Source: Protula sp. h YS-2021 (lineage: Eukaryota; Annelida; Polychaeta; Sabellida; Serpulidae). From it: a stretch of DNA of 64,000 nt. Where the stretch lies: the NCBI GenBank assembly GCA_949752745.1, contig OX457026.1:34959911-35023910 (forward strand), given 5' to 3'. A program made the position numbers and the translations under genes. The notes beneath the pieces are model-generated. The model was not told the DNA's origin. It did not search any database and saw nothing but the letters and a program-made list of their open reading frames with translations. How positions within the stretch are numbered: position 1 is the first letter of the stretch; every line of letters starts with the position of its first letter. This document shows positions 12,604-24,206 of this stretch, in pieces.

Positions 12604-12694
12604 GCCCGGTTAGCTCAGTCGGTAGAGCATCAGACTTTTAAGGAAGTGTACTTAAGCGATCTGAGGGTCGAGGGTTCGAGTCCCTCATTGGGCG
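12604..12694 (+). tRNA. tRNA-Lys (anticodon TTT) with 18-nt intron, second intact copy
   Basis: Identical to the 8572 copy in the mature tRNA, with one substitution in the intron (12641-12658). All four stems pair. A TTTT terminator follows at 12702-12705. Conservation of the mature part next to a changed intron and a diverged unit body suggests selection on the tRNA. Confidence 0.87.
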
Positions 12695-13815
12695 TTCAAA
12701 GTTTTGCAAAGAGTAAATAACAATACATTTTAAGATGCCAGTGTAACGTTGAATGACAGAAGACAAGTGGGATAAATCTTGAGCTTGTGTTACACCAAAG
12801 AAGCTCTTTGGTTACACTTCTCCACAGTTTCCAAATGTAAAACCTAACGTAATGATGTGGCTGTGTAACATCCTGAATTGATGTTTTTATGTTTGCATAT
12901 ACTGTCAAAACAAACTATTATACACGGTATGGGTAAAACCGACAAAGTAGATGCATACTTTCAGCATGGACGCCTTATGAACACTTTCCAAAAACATAAA
13001 TTATTATATATTCGCTCAGTGATCGCACGAGGGCCATCTCTTCGAGATCTGAAAAGCTCCGAGCTGCCCGACATTTCCAACAATACCGAAAACTGTTACA
13101 TTGTAATTAATGCTCAACTTCTGAGGTAAAGAATAAACATATTTCTACTGTCTTTCCCATTCCCATTTTTATCACACTTGTAATTTTCTTTCTTTCAACA
13201 AATACGCAATTTTCATCAATTCGATGTCATTGCACAGTTACATTTTTGTGTTTTCGTCACTCGTGAATACATAAACAAGATTTCAAATGAGAAGTGATTA
13301 ATAACACTGGTTTCAAATTCACCCTTTTGCATTTATAGTTTGTACTTAAATTTAAATATGTCTAGCACAAAATTGTGAGGTCCACGCTATGGAAGCAATG
13401 TTTCAGGGCGTGTATAAGTAGCAAAACACAAGCGTCATTGCTTTATCAACGATGCTTATTTGAATAAAATAAAATCCGAGAGTTCATATCAGTGATGATT
13501 AATCCAACTTTAACTTTTCCAACAAAACCCATGTTACTAACAAAGACAAAATCATTAAGGACACTGAGCAGAACTAATTGATTTCACTTTAAATGAGAAA
13601 AAATACGCTTACCAAGAAATAATAATCTAATCGAGAATGAAGGCTTTTAAACCAACAAATAATTTTTCCTATATTGAAACAATAGGTCTATGTGAGCAAA
13701 AATTAAATCTTTAATGTAAAATAAATTATTTATTCATTTTCTTCTATGGCCATGCATTGAGAAGATATCTTCAATCAAATCTTTTAGTTTCAATAAAATT
13801 TTTCAGTATAGAGGA
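12604..13815 (+). repeat. tRNA-Lys repeat unit D (diverged, 3' truncated)
   Basis: This copy is clearly more diverged from A and B than they are from each other, with several small deletions. It loses homology near 13815. It implies that the array contains older and newer units. Confidence 0.8.
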
Positions 13816-13839
13816 TAACGCTCGATAGTCTTACTCTGT

Positions 13840-14040
13840 TTATGAGTGTTGAGGCAGTGCATACACCATGAAAACAGTATTTGTACAGCTGACATTGGAG
13901 ATGTACAGCATGTTCTGGCTATAGGTGCTCCTCCAAGAAAAGTGATGGCCATTATATCTACGCTTGATAATCGAATGACAGACCATCTCTTTATTACTGA
14001 GAACATACAATGGATTTGGAAATGCAGGTACTAGTTGAAA
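13840..14040 (+). repeat. Possible ancient copy of the repeat-unit core
   Basis: The order of short matches (TTTGTACA, AGATG, GGCC, ACCATCTCTT) parallels 11510-11660 in unit C, but identity is low. I read it as a very old copy; it could be chance. Confidence 0.35.
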
Positions 14041-14389
14041 CGCAGGTATTGTCAGGTTGTTTCGGGATGACTGAAGCTCATATTTCATATTTTCCAAGAG
14101 TCAATAGCTCTATATGAAATTTGACCATTCACATGGCTACGGTTAAAGCATAGTAGAACCGCAACGGGCAGTTAATCTCTTCGATTCAGTGAGATATATT
14201 CAGGGCCCCTCATCTTACGCTACTTAATGAGGAATTTTATCATCTGGCTGTACAAACAAGATTTTCCATGGACAATTGGCTTTTGATCAATATTTCTGCA
14301 ATTTAACCCAAATTTTAATTTCTGGTATCGATTAAGATTTAGCTAAAAATTAGTATATATTAAGATTTTAGGAAAGAATTTGACTTTTT

Positions 14390-16115
14390 TCATTTCCGCC
14401 AATTTTTTTCTAATCACCCAAAACAGAATCAGCCTGGTAAGTACCAATATCCACTATTTCGAACTAAAATGTCAAGACAGTAGGCCTATTTGTTTGGCAT
14501 TCTTTGAAATTTTAGTGCAAATGGTGTTTTCTGCTAACATTTCAGCCAATTATTTTTTCGAAGAAAGAGTGATAGCCAGGCAGAAAAAAACCAGTACCTT
14601 CTATCAACATTTTAGGACGTTTCCATTTCAATCTCGCAAGGAGATACGTTTTCAGGAAAATTTGGGCCGATATTTTCGCCAATTTTAGGAGAATTATAGA
14701 AACAAAATTTCCGGTAAATAAAAGTGCCTGATCTAATCAAAATTTCAAGAGGTTAAGACTATATACCTAGAGAGAGTTGTGTTTTCAATCATGATTTTGG
14801 AGAATCACAAAAAATCCATCTGAGTGAGTGTTGCGCTGGTTGCGAGGGCAGCGTATCACAAACTAGTCGTTTCAGTCGTTTGTGTCACGAACCGAGTATC
14901 GCGAAGACTGTACAGCATTTGGTATTTTGTCACTTTGTAGATCACGGCAAAATATGGCAGGATATCTGTGAAATTAAATTTCAGGTCTAATGAGCGTCCA
15001 TAATCAGTTCGCGGATAAAATTCAAAATATTAACAAGGTGAGACTATATTCTTGGCGATTCAGTAAGGAATTGATTTTCCCCAGTATTTCTGCCATTTCT
15101 TACATATTTCGAAAAACAGGAATAGCCAGGTAAGTACCAATGGCCGCTATCTTTAATCGATATTAAGGCCGTTTTTCTGGCATGAATATTTGAATATTTT
15201 CTCAAAGTAATCGCAAATCGTCAAAAAATAACAACCAATTAGGTAAGAATATTCACCTTCCTTATTCATAATTTTAAGACTATAAATGTATATAACTACG
15301 GCGAGTTAAAGTGTTATTAAAAAATAGATTTTTGCCAATATTTTGCCATTGTGGCGAATTACGAAAAAACAGTAATAGCCAGGTAGGTTCCAATGACCGC
15401 TGTCTTTTAAAAATATTCAATACAGTAAAGTCATTTTTCTGGCAAGAATTAAGGGTGTACTACACTTTTTGGTTTTTTCACCAAAATTTTCTCCAATGTT
15501 TAATATTTCATCAAATTTTTTGACGGATGACCAAAAATAATAGCCAGTTGGATATTTAGCCATCCTTTCCATTAAAACCACAGAAGGAAATATGCCTTGA
15601 AGAAACTTGGATTTTGACCAACATTGAGGCCAATTTTGGGCGAATTGTCAAAACAATAATAGCCAAGTAAAGAGTAATGTGTGCTACTATTACTGAAATT
15701 TACATGGCAATTGAGGCTATTTTTCTGACATTAGTTAAGATTTATAGCAAAGAATTATTTTTTCTCCAATATTTTAGCAAATTGCAAAAAGAGAAATAAT
15801 AGCGAAGTGTGGACGATTATCCGCTCTCCTAATTTCCAAAATGGTACGATCATATGACCAGCATAGGTTAAGATTTTAGCAAGAAATTGGTTTTCGCCAA
15901 TATTTCGGCCAAATTGTTGGAATTATGAAAAGCAGTAATAGTCAGGTAATCACCAATGATGGCTATCTTTATCTAAAATTTGAAGAAATAATGGCAATTT
16001 CTCTGGTGTGAGTTAAGTTTTTACTTATTTGATAATTTTTGGCCATTCGTCAAAGTAGTATGAAATTTGAAGTATAAAACTAAAATCACCAAGAAAACTA
16101 ATAGCCAAATGGCTT
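14390..16115 (+). repeat. Degenerate tandem repeat, period about 120-170 bp
   Basis: The phrase AATAGCCAGGTAAGTACCAAT or a decayed form recurs near 14425, 14568, 15122, 15371, 15540, 15660, 15796, 15946 and 16099. Each is typically preceded by a CCAATATTTTxGCCAA-type segment and a short A-run, and followed by TTTTTCTGGCA about 60 bp later. Units are strongly diverged and uneven in length. No ORF is maintained. It abuts the DIRS-like element. Confidence 0.7.
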
Positions 16116-16185
16116 TAGCTACCCGAGACGTGGTCAAGCTTTCCACCTTTTTGATGACGTCAATGGTCTACCTACGTCGAGACCC

Positions 16186-16581
16186 TTGGACTGCTGGTCT
16201 AGTGTCAAAGGTTTACGGGATATGCGGCACTCCCCCATCGTGGGGGAACGAGAGCTGTTTCTTCCCGCCGAGGTCGACAGGGTGAACCAGGAAAGTCGCT
16301 CACTTTCCCAGGATTATGACCTCATGTCCAGGATGTCTCGCTTCTCGTTCAAACGTCCGCTGAAGAGGAAACGGCCACAGCAGTCCTCGCCGACACATGC
16401 CAAACCGAGTGCTCAGGCACAACAGCCTCCTGTCAAGAGACCGAAACCCAACTCCGTAGTAAAGCAGAGGGCCCGTCTCCACAGTCGTTCAGGTAGCAAC
16501 CAATCAAAGTACCGTCACGAGATTTTCTCATCTCCTGGCGATACTTTAACAAACTTAAGTCGGAAAGTTTACTCTCCTTAA
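16186..16581 (+). pseudogene. gag-like basic ORF of the DIRS-like element
   Basis: 131 codons, rich in Lys, Arg, Gln and Pro in the second half (for example FKRPLKRKRPQQ). Placed immediately upstream of the reverse transcriptase, as the gag ORF of DIRS elements is. No zinc knuckle is visible. Assignment rests mainly on position and composition. Confidence 0.5.
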
Positions 16582-16618
16582 ACGCCTCCTAGCCCGTAGG
16601 AGGGAGACTAGAAAGGTT

Positions 16619-17740
16619 TTGGCAGCAATGGGAACAGATGGGGGCTTCTCGAAGGGTAGTGCGTTGGTTGAAGAGGGGTTACTCGCTACTTTCAAACGAG
16701 ACCAAAACGGGCTCAGGTGCCCTGTTCCCCAAACCACCCATGCGCCAAAGCAACTGGCCACTTCTTACCCCAAGGGGTTGGAAAAAGTCTTAGTTCTCCA
16801 GGAAATGTTGTTGAGCTTGTCACAAAAACAGGCAATCGAGGAAATGCCAGAAAATCAAATGGGCTTTTTCAGCAGGGTTTTTCTGGTTCCCAAGAAATCC
16901 GGGGGGTGGAGGTTAGTAATCGATCTCTTCCCAACAAACGGTTTTCTCCGAGTGGTCACCTTTTAGATGGACACGGCTGAGGTGATAAAAGGGTCGTTAC
17001 GGGAAGGGATGTGGGGTACCTCCATATATCTCTCCGATGCTTACCTCCATATCCCTCTTCACCACTCGGCAAGTAAGTTTCTAGCCTTTCAAGTAGGGAA
17101 AAGACGTTTTTGGTTTCTGGCACTTCCCTTCGGTCTGGCTACGGCCCCTTACGTTTTCTCCAAGGTCGTGAAAGTGTTGAAAACATGGGCACGCCTAGAG
17201 GGGATGTTAGACTTTCAGTACCTGGACGATTGGTTCCTGGCAAATCAAGAAAGGCAGGTAACCGAGAACCAAACGATTGCGTTAGTTCTCAAAGCACTAC
17301 AGGTATGTTTAGTAGTAAACTTGGCCAAATCCGAACTAACCCCCAAACAGTCAATTAATTTTCTAGGGGAATATTGGGACCTGGCAATAGCAAGGGCGTT
17401 CCCTACGCCAGAGCGCTACCAGAGAATTGCAAAGGCCATAATGGATATCCCCTCCGGAAAAAAGGTAAGCTTACAGGCCATGGAATCCCTTTTAGGTCTG
17501 CTAGTGGCAACAGAAAAGACGGTCCCTCGTGGTCGTCTCCATTACATGCCATTCCAAAGCCAAGTGAGATGGGCATTGCATCAGGGTCGTTCAGCTACAG
17601 CCAAGATGCAAGTTTCACGGGTAGCCCTACAAACCCTACAGTGGTGGTGCGATGTGCAGGTCATGTTCGAAGGGATGCCGATTCAGCCCCCCACCCCAGA
17701 GATAGAGATTCAAACAGACGCATCTCACCGGGGTGGGGAA
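16619..17740 (+). pseudogene. Reverse transcriptase of the DIRS-like element
   Basis: RT motifs appear in order: FFSRVFLVPKKSGGWRLVIDL (about 16867-16926), LSDAYLHIPL (motif A, Asp near 17035), LPFGLATAPYVFSK (motif B), YLDDW (catalytic motif C, about 17218-17232) and LAKSELTPKQSINFLG. A single in-frame TAG at 16964-16966 interrupts the frame between motifs 2 and A, and the frame shifts near 17735 at GGGGTGGGG where RNase H begins. The enzyme would copy element RNA into DNA; this copy cannot make it whole. Confidence 0.85.
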
Positions 17741-18516
17741 TTTTTTGGCACGATCAGGTATGGAAGGGCAAGTGGCCTCCCTCTCTCCAGACTTATCACA
17801 TAAATTGGCTGGAGCTAAGGGTAGTTTGGATTGCCCTGACCAAATTGACCAACCAACTCAGAAACAAAGCAATCCTGTTTCGGTTAGACAATTCCACAGC
17901 CATCGCTTATTTGAACAAGCAGGGAGGTACCAAATCACTGTCCATTTCCAAACTAGCATTTCAGATTCTCGCCAGGGCCCGAGAGGAACAGGTAACCGTC
18001 TCAGCCCGTCACCTGGCCAGGAAACTAAACGTTCTATCGGAATTAGCTTCCAGACAGGGTCAAGTAATCAACACCGAATGGTGCCTGTCCCATCGGTCGT
18101 TTCAATGGATAACACACCAGTCACCATGGGGTCTCTCGACGCTGGATTTGTTTGCAAATGCCATGACAGCCCAATTTCCCTGGTACGTGTCTCCCTGCCC
18201 GGATCTAGCAGCCTGGGCAGTGGACTCCCTCAATTGTCAGTGGCCACGGGACGAAGTACTGTATGCCTTTCCCCCACAGGCAATCTTAGGGCAAGTACTG
18301 CAAAGGGTAATCGAGTTGAAACCACTGTATCTATTACTCATTACCCCATGGACACCAGAAGCTCCATGGTTCGCCCTCCTACTCCATTGCAAGATAGTAA
18401 GGTCGACACAGATCCCATGCCACAGGAAGTTGCTATCACAGCCCCACTGGCAACACTTCCACTCTTCCCCTCACTTACTGAATCTGCACCGTTGGTGTCT
18501 GACCAGTCCTTCTTGA
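17698..18516 (+). pseudogene. RNase H and connection region of the DIRS-like element
   Basis: The RNase H start IEIQTDAS lies in the RT frame and continues one frame over as GWGIFW. LELRVVWIAL (Glu), LFRLDNSTAIAYLNKQGG (Asp) and the segment STLDLFANAMTAQFPWYVSP...YAFPP follow. This last block is typical of DIRS/Ngaro elements. The ORF overlaps the recombinase ORF in another frame, an arrangement that DIRS elements normally have. Confidence 0.8.
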
Positions 18517-19571
18517 AGAACAAGGGCTTCTCCAAACAAGTGAGGGAGAAAATAGTAAACAGTCATAAAGGCTCTACGGCGAAGGTTTACAGGTTTCAGT
18601 GGAATAAGTTTGCCACTTGGTGCAGCAGCTCTAAGCTGGACCCGTTTCAGGCTAGCCCAGCACTGGTAGCGGACTTCCTCGATCACCTATTCTCAGATGA
18701 GAAGTTGAAGGTAAGTTCCATCACGGGCTATAGGGCCACTATAGGGTCAAGACTCAAAGTATCAACAGGGTATGATCCGGGCGAGGATGCAGCCCTCTCA
18801 CAGCTGGTAAGATATTTTAAAGTAAACTTTCCACCCTACCCATCCAACATAGCGCAGTGGGACTTATCTCTAGTTTGTGGTATCTCCAACGCCCAGACAT
18901 TTTTGGTAAAGACGTGATTTCAGCTAAAAATGCAACACTAAGGTTCACGTTTTATTGGCTTTAGCGTCGGGCAAAAGAAGAAGTGAGATTCATGCTCTGG
19001 ACAGAAAGGTAAATAAAGATAGGGGTACTTGGGAGAAGGTCACCCTAGTCCCCAGGGCAGGATTCATGGGGAAAACCCATATTATGACCCAAGGGATGGG
19101 AACGTTCAATCACATTACCCTTCCATCCCTACCAGACGACCCCGATACCGACGGCCTAGTCTCTCTGTGTCCCGTCAAGGCTTTACGCCAATATTTGGAA
19201 ATGTCAGAGGCCTACAGAACGAAAAATCAGAAGGCACTCATCATTTCTTTCATGGCGAAGTTTAACAAAGACCTTTCGAAACAGTCTATCTCAAATTACA
19301 TTTAAAAGATCATTTTGGCAGCCTATGACGAGGCACAAGTTGACCCGAACCCGTCGGGGGAACATAAGGTCAAAGTACATCAAGTAAAGCAAGTAGCCAA
19401 TTCCCTGAGGGCCGGACGTAATGTGTCTCTTTCAGATATATTAAAAACAGGTTGTTGGTCGTCCCCAACTCTTTTGTTAAATATTATCTGAAAGATTTCT
19501 CGCAGGATGAATTGTCCGGACTTTATTCATTGGGACTGTTTGTGGCATCAGAAACGACCATTACAGGCTGA
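18460..19571 (+). pseudogene. Tyrosine recombinase of the DIRS-like element
   Basis: The N-terminal SAM-like core-binding part starts near SFLKNKGFSKQVREKI and continues with FQWNKFATWCSSSKLDPFQAS. The catalytic domain shows ASGKRRSEIHAL (first Arg), a KVHQVKQVANSLRAG box and WSSPTLFVKYYL with the nucleophile Tyr. At least two frame breaks (near 18890-18955 and at a stop at 19303-19305) split it. The usual H-x-x-R is H-x-x-K here, a change in a catalytic residue. In life it would integrate the circular cDNA. Confidence 0.8.
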
Positions 19572-20647
19572 CGGTTTCTGTCGTAGAACTGCGTCCCCCA
19601 AGTTCAAGAACAAAGGCAAGCAAAGGGCAACTTTTCCAAGGGCCGTAACGGGAACAGCAGCAACAATAACAAGCCACGAAAGTAACAACCCGCAAGAAGG
19701 ATTTCCCCCTTCTTACTCTGGACATTCCGCCTTTCGCTCGAGTCCTATCGGACCGTTTCGGTCCCGTGCTTATATTAAGCTACGGGAAAACGTGGGACTT
19801 TTATTACTTAATTAAGTATTCTGTATATTCCGAGGTGTTTATGGTAGTATGTGTAATTGATGCAACCCAGTCTTCGGTCTTACGGTTACTCGGGTATTTT
19901 TAAAATACTGAACTCCTTTCTTCAAGTCTTTCAGAAAGAAAGGGGACCGTTTCGGTCCCAAACGCACCGCAGTGACCGTATACCCGTTTGTGTCCGGGAG
20001 ACCGAAAGACCGGTTGCTTAATCATAATACAGGGTACCATAGTGTCATAATGGGCCCATGGTACCATAACGGCCCCATATAAGGAAATAGTCACAAAATA
20101 GCTGAACATTTGTCTGTATTTCATTTTATGCCAATTCTCAGTAGTCTTAGAGCAATCTAGTAAATCTTTACAGGTTTATTTCGAATAAACGTGGTAAATT
20201 CAGGAAATATCTTTGGGGAAAGAAAGTTTAGACAACAGAGTCTCTTCTTCCAAGTATTAGCAGCATGTCTTGTCAAGGCACTTCAGTCTTGTTACTCGAA
20301 GTGTCAAAGAGTTTTGTTTGCGTAAATCCTATGGATTTACTATCCTATTGTAGAATTGCTAATAAACATTAATTGTTCAAGAATACATCGCAAGTCAATA
20401 GTGAGAACTTGAGGTAGGGATCCATCCGGTGGGCGGTTGGAGGGGGATGGTAATAGTTCTCAAAGATTAAGTCATGGCTGGAAGCCCTTCTCATTTCGAC
20501 TTACAGCTGCTGTGATATTTTACATTGTTTTCGATTTTATCTTATGTTACAAGACCGCAATGGCACTCTTCCGAACTTTATTTGGGAAATCATTAAAAGA
20601 ATTGAAACTTAGCTGACAAGTTTTATTTCTTCTTGTGCATCGAGTGC
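19572..20647 (+). other. 3' region of the DIRS-like element and flank
   Basis: No intact ORF. Contains two palindromes of 15-17 bp (GGACCGTTTCGGTCC) about 194 bp apart and a GGTACCAT...ATGGTACC inverted pair (about 20032-20065). These may belong to the terminal/circle-junction structure of the element. Confidence 0.45.
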
Positions 20648-21751
20648 AAAGCACTCCTTTTATTTAAATAACGAGCTTTTTCAAGCCATAGCGTAATTCG
20701 CGACCTTTTTGGCCAGTTCAAGAATGGCAGGCTGCCCTGCTCCGGACTCAAGTCCAATTAAAAGTGGGGATAAGCGAATTCAAAGCTTTTGCGAAGTAAA
20801 ACTAACGTTTTATTTCGTAAAACGAGCTTTTACGAGTAAAAGCGCAATTCGCGTTCTCAACTTTTAACTTAATTATCCCTCCCATCCTTCCCCAACTAGC
20901 CTGGGCATGTTGTACGCCGTTTACTGCTAAAAAAGGGAATGGCTATACCACGAGACTAGCAGACGATGTCTCAGTCATTCTGATTGGTCGAAGGATGGAT
21001 GAAAGCCGAGGATAAGTGATCTTGAACTGCAACACAAGAAGTTCTTTTTTATTTCTGTGGTAAATATTAGTGGAAGGGAACCCATTAAAAGTGGAGAACT
21101 CGAATTGCGCTTTTACTCGTAAAAGCTCGTTTTACGAAATAAAACGTTAGTTATATTATTCAAGAAATAACCCATTGAAGGAAGTATTTTTGCGTTTTAA
21201 AGCACTCCTTTTATTTAAATAACGAGCTTTTTCAAGCCATAGTGTAATTCGCGACCTTTTTGGCCAGTCCAAGAATGGCAGGCTGCCCTGCTCCGGACTC
21301 AAGTCCCATTAAAAGTGGGAATAAGCGAATTCAAAGCTTTTGCGAAGTAAAACTAACGTTTTATTTCGTAAAACGAGCTTTTACGAGTAAAAGCGCAATT
21401 CGCGTTCTCCACTTTTAACTTAATTATCCCTCCCATCCTTCCCCAACTAGCCTGGGCATGTTGTACCGCCGTTTACTGCTAAAAAAGGGAATGGCTATAC
21501 CACGAGACTAGCAGACGATGTCTCAGTCATTCTGATTGGTCGAAGGATGGATGAAAGCCGAGGATAAGTGATCTTGAACTGCAACACAAGAAATTCTTTT
21601 TTATTTCTGTGGTAAATATTAGTGGAAGGGAACCCATTAAAAGTGGAGAACTCGAATTGCGCTTTTACTCGTAAAAGCTCGTTTTACGAAATAAAACGTT
21701 AGTTATATTATTCAAGAAATAACCCATTGAAGGAAGTATTTTTGCGTTTTA
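20648..21751 (+). repeat. Two tandem units of 551 bp with internal inverted repeats
   Basis: AAAGCACTCC starts at 20648 and again at 21199, and the following 550 bp are nearly identical (one inserted C and a few substitutions). Each unit holds arms of about 70 bp in inverted orientation (about 20802-20872 against 21086-21156) built from TAACGTTTTATTTCG / CGAAATAAAACGTTA, and a second weaker inverted pair at its left end. This looks like a foldback or MITE-type element that was tandemly duplicated. Confidence 0.85.
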
Positions 21752-21771
21752 ATTTTTGTCAAGTGTTTAAC

Positions 21772-21797
21772 ATTTCGCTAGCGAAATACCGTTCTAG
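21772..21797 (+). mobile_element. Helitron-like 3' end, copy 1
   Basis: A perfect palindrome ATTTCGCTAGCGAAAT is followed after six bases by CTAG, then T. Helitrons end in a short hairpin plus CTRR and insert before T. The 5' end (TC) was not located; the 551-bp tandem units may be internal to this element. Confidence 0.55.
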
Positions 21798-21799
21798 TT

Positions 21800-22560
21800 A
21801 TAAAATGATGAGCGATATTACAAGAATTTATCAAATATGCCTTTAATCTGATTATTATTGGGGTTTGAAGATTTTAAATAGCAGACGTGTGACTCAGATC
21901 CCGATCTTTCATATTTTTAGGTTGGGCGATAATGCAAGAGTTATCTATCAAATATGCACAGTACGGAATAGCAGAATTGTACTTCAAAGGAAGATCTTTC
22001 ACATTTTAATGTCAGCAATATTACAAGAATTATCATGTCAAATATGCCTTTATCTTCAATATTATTGCCCTTGGAAGACTCGGAGTGGTAGTGGCATACA
22101 TAAGCTCTTCGACATTTTCGAGGGTGAATGATATCACAAGAGTTGTTCAAATCTATTTTGTCTTGATAATTATTGACCTTAGAAAACTCGGAGTGGTAGA
22201 AGCAAGCTTCAGAAGATACACTTTTTAGGATTACCGATATGACAGAATTGATCAAATATCCATTTATCTCATTTGTATGTGGTTACAGATGTCTCAAAAT
22301 GGTTCTAAATTACTTAAGATGGCACTTATGATCGCGGCCTTTTCGTGCGATAACAAAACAGTAAGGTACAATAGGAATTCAAATGCGGCAGTTCCTCAGT
22401 AATTTCATAAAAATGAAATATATCCTTTCAACCGGTTATGAAAGTGCAACATATTGCTTGGGACATTATCAATAGAGATCAATGCCCCACGAAAATAGTC
22501 TTTTTCTTGAAGGATTCTCTTATAATTATATGCCTTAAGTCCTGACATCAGTATTCATGA
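21800..22560. other. Non-coding, weak short repeats
   Basis: Loosely repeated phrases such as ATTATTGxCCTTxGAAxACTCGGAGTGGTA (about 22060-22100 and 22170-22200) and TCAAATATGCxTTTATCT suggest a decayed tandem repeat of about 100 bp. No gene seen. Confidence 0.4.
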
Positions 22561-22566
22561 GCTGTG

Positions 22567-22575
22567 GAGAGAGAG

Positions 22576-22669
<94 letters not shown>
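22567..22669. repeat. (GA)n microsatellite
   Basis: About 100 bp of GA dinucleotides with one GATA interruption near its start. Confidence 0.95.
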
Positions 22670-22671
<2 letters not shown>

Positions 22672-23635
22672 CTCGAAGTCTCGAAAACGCAGAACTGCCA
22701 CATGTTGGTTCTTCGCCTATTTGGTAGTCAGAAAAAAAAGGATATTGTAAAAAGAGAAGAGCGTTAAATATTCAGCGCGAAATCAAAAATACAATGACGA
22801 TCTGTGTTATTTAAGATTGAAAAGGTCAAAGGTACTGTAAATTATAGAGGATGACGTGAATGTGATAAGAATATGGGTATACAGGTATTGTTTAAAAAAG
22901 GAATAAAAAGAATCTTTGGCAATCAAACCCTCCCTTTATTCGCTATCAGGTTTTTATTCCGACTTTATAAATTACATTCCATCACTAGACCCCAGGAGGC
23001 GGAGGGGGAAGGGAGGGGGAACTCGCGTACAGATCACCTCTCGTCTCTATGAAACGACCTCTAAATGCGGAGTGCCAAGTTAAAAATAATACTCCTTTTT
23101 TACCAAACGCGGAGTGCAGTTTCAAAAGCTCCAACCTTTCTGTGGAAAACACTGAATACTGATTGAAAATTACCCCTTTTCAGACGAAATTAGCACTCTC
23201 TCGGATCGCGTCTGGCCTAGAAATTACCCCCCCCCCCTTTTCTAGTTTTTTGGACACCCATGGTAGCACCCATGATATCAAGTACCTCTCCGGGCACAAG
23301 GAATTTCTCACCGATTACGTCATATGACGCCTGCGACGGCAAATCACCTGCCCGTAATGTGACGCTACTACTCCGGACACTTTCGGGAAAATAGTTCACG
23401 AATCCAGCTCCCTCACAGGTAGCGTATTGTCTGAACTAAACTACCTTTGCTGCTTACATAAAGCGCTAATAGGTAGTATTGAAGCAGCTGGTACTTGGAT
23501 TGGTGATCGATTTCATTGATGACCGCTTGAACTACGTTCTTTACACTCAGTAGTCTCAAGTAGGTATCGCGTTACGGATTCTGGAAGTTTCTCTTTTCAT
23601 CCTTTTTCACAACTCCTTCGAAACAGCGATTATTA
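22670..23635. other. No gene recognised
   Basis: Contains a C-run (about 23228-23237) and the phrase ACGCGGAGTGC (near 23060 and 23107), which resembles the inverted-repeat sequence at 42.3 kb. Otherwise nothing recognised. Confidence 0.4.
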
Positions 23636-24135
23636 TTATATTATTCAGACGTCGGGGCAGTGATATATCGGCGTCGCGAAAGTATTAATAAGACCACCGT
23701 CTAGACAGTGACAAGCATAAAGAAAAGTGGTCATCGCTCTGTCCAATGATGTACATGAAGTCAATTTTCATGAGTATTTTGCAAAAGCAGTCGGTAAAAA
23801 AGGGCGCGCTTCTTTATATCAAAGACATTAATTGAGCCTCAGAAAAGTTAAAACAGCATTTCTATCCAACGTCTGTACAATGGATGTTAAAGACGTTGAG
23901 TAGACGATTGTCGCAATTGATCACAACTGAATCACAACCAGTTTTGATGTTGCATAATTGTTTTTTTTTTTTTTTGTGAGCAAAATCATTTTCTGTCTAG
24001 TCAACGTTGTGTCAAAGACATTGATTTATGGTTGCGACTAATCAAACCAAATTACGAACCAGATTTAATGTTGCGATTTGGCCGGGTCATTGTCGCAACG
24101 TCAAACCGACCTTTTCTCGATGCTAGAATGTTTAC
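23636..24135. repeat. ACGT-rich dispersed repeat, copy 1
   Basis: Shares with copies near 55.2-55.9 kb and 60.75-60.9 kb the series AATGTTGCGATTTGG, GACGTCGCAAC-like, and a right end AATGTTTACTGGGA. The middle has a T-run at about 23960-23975. Confidence 0.65.
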
Positions 24136-24206
24136 TGGGATATTGCACATCAAGAGCTGTGATGCAACTACACACATGGTATAACTTTCAACAAAGATTT
24201 TTAAGG

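Larger units (their letters stand above)
16120..20420 (+). mobile_element. DIRS-like tyrosine-recombinase retrotransposon, decayed
   Basis: In order, the region carries a basic gag-like ORF, reverse transcriptase, RNase H with the DIRS-type connection domain, and a tyrosine recombinase. This order and the recombinase define the DIRS group. Stops and frameshifts in several places show that the copy is dead. Ends are uncertain: I could not find clean split terminal repeats. The 3' part contains two copies of the palindrome GGACCGTTTCGGTCC (19750-19764 and 19944-19958). Confidence 0.8.

Noticed and set aside
12463..12720. 85-codon ORF across the tRNA-Lys gene
   Set aside because: Typical read-through of a tRNA gene (RLAQSVEHQTF-like), not a protein.
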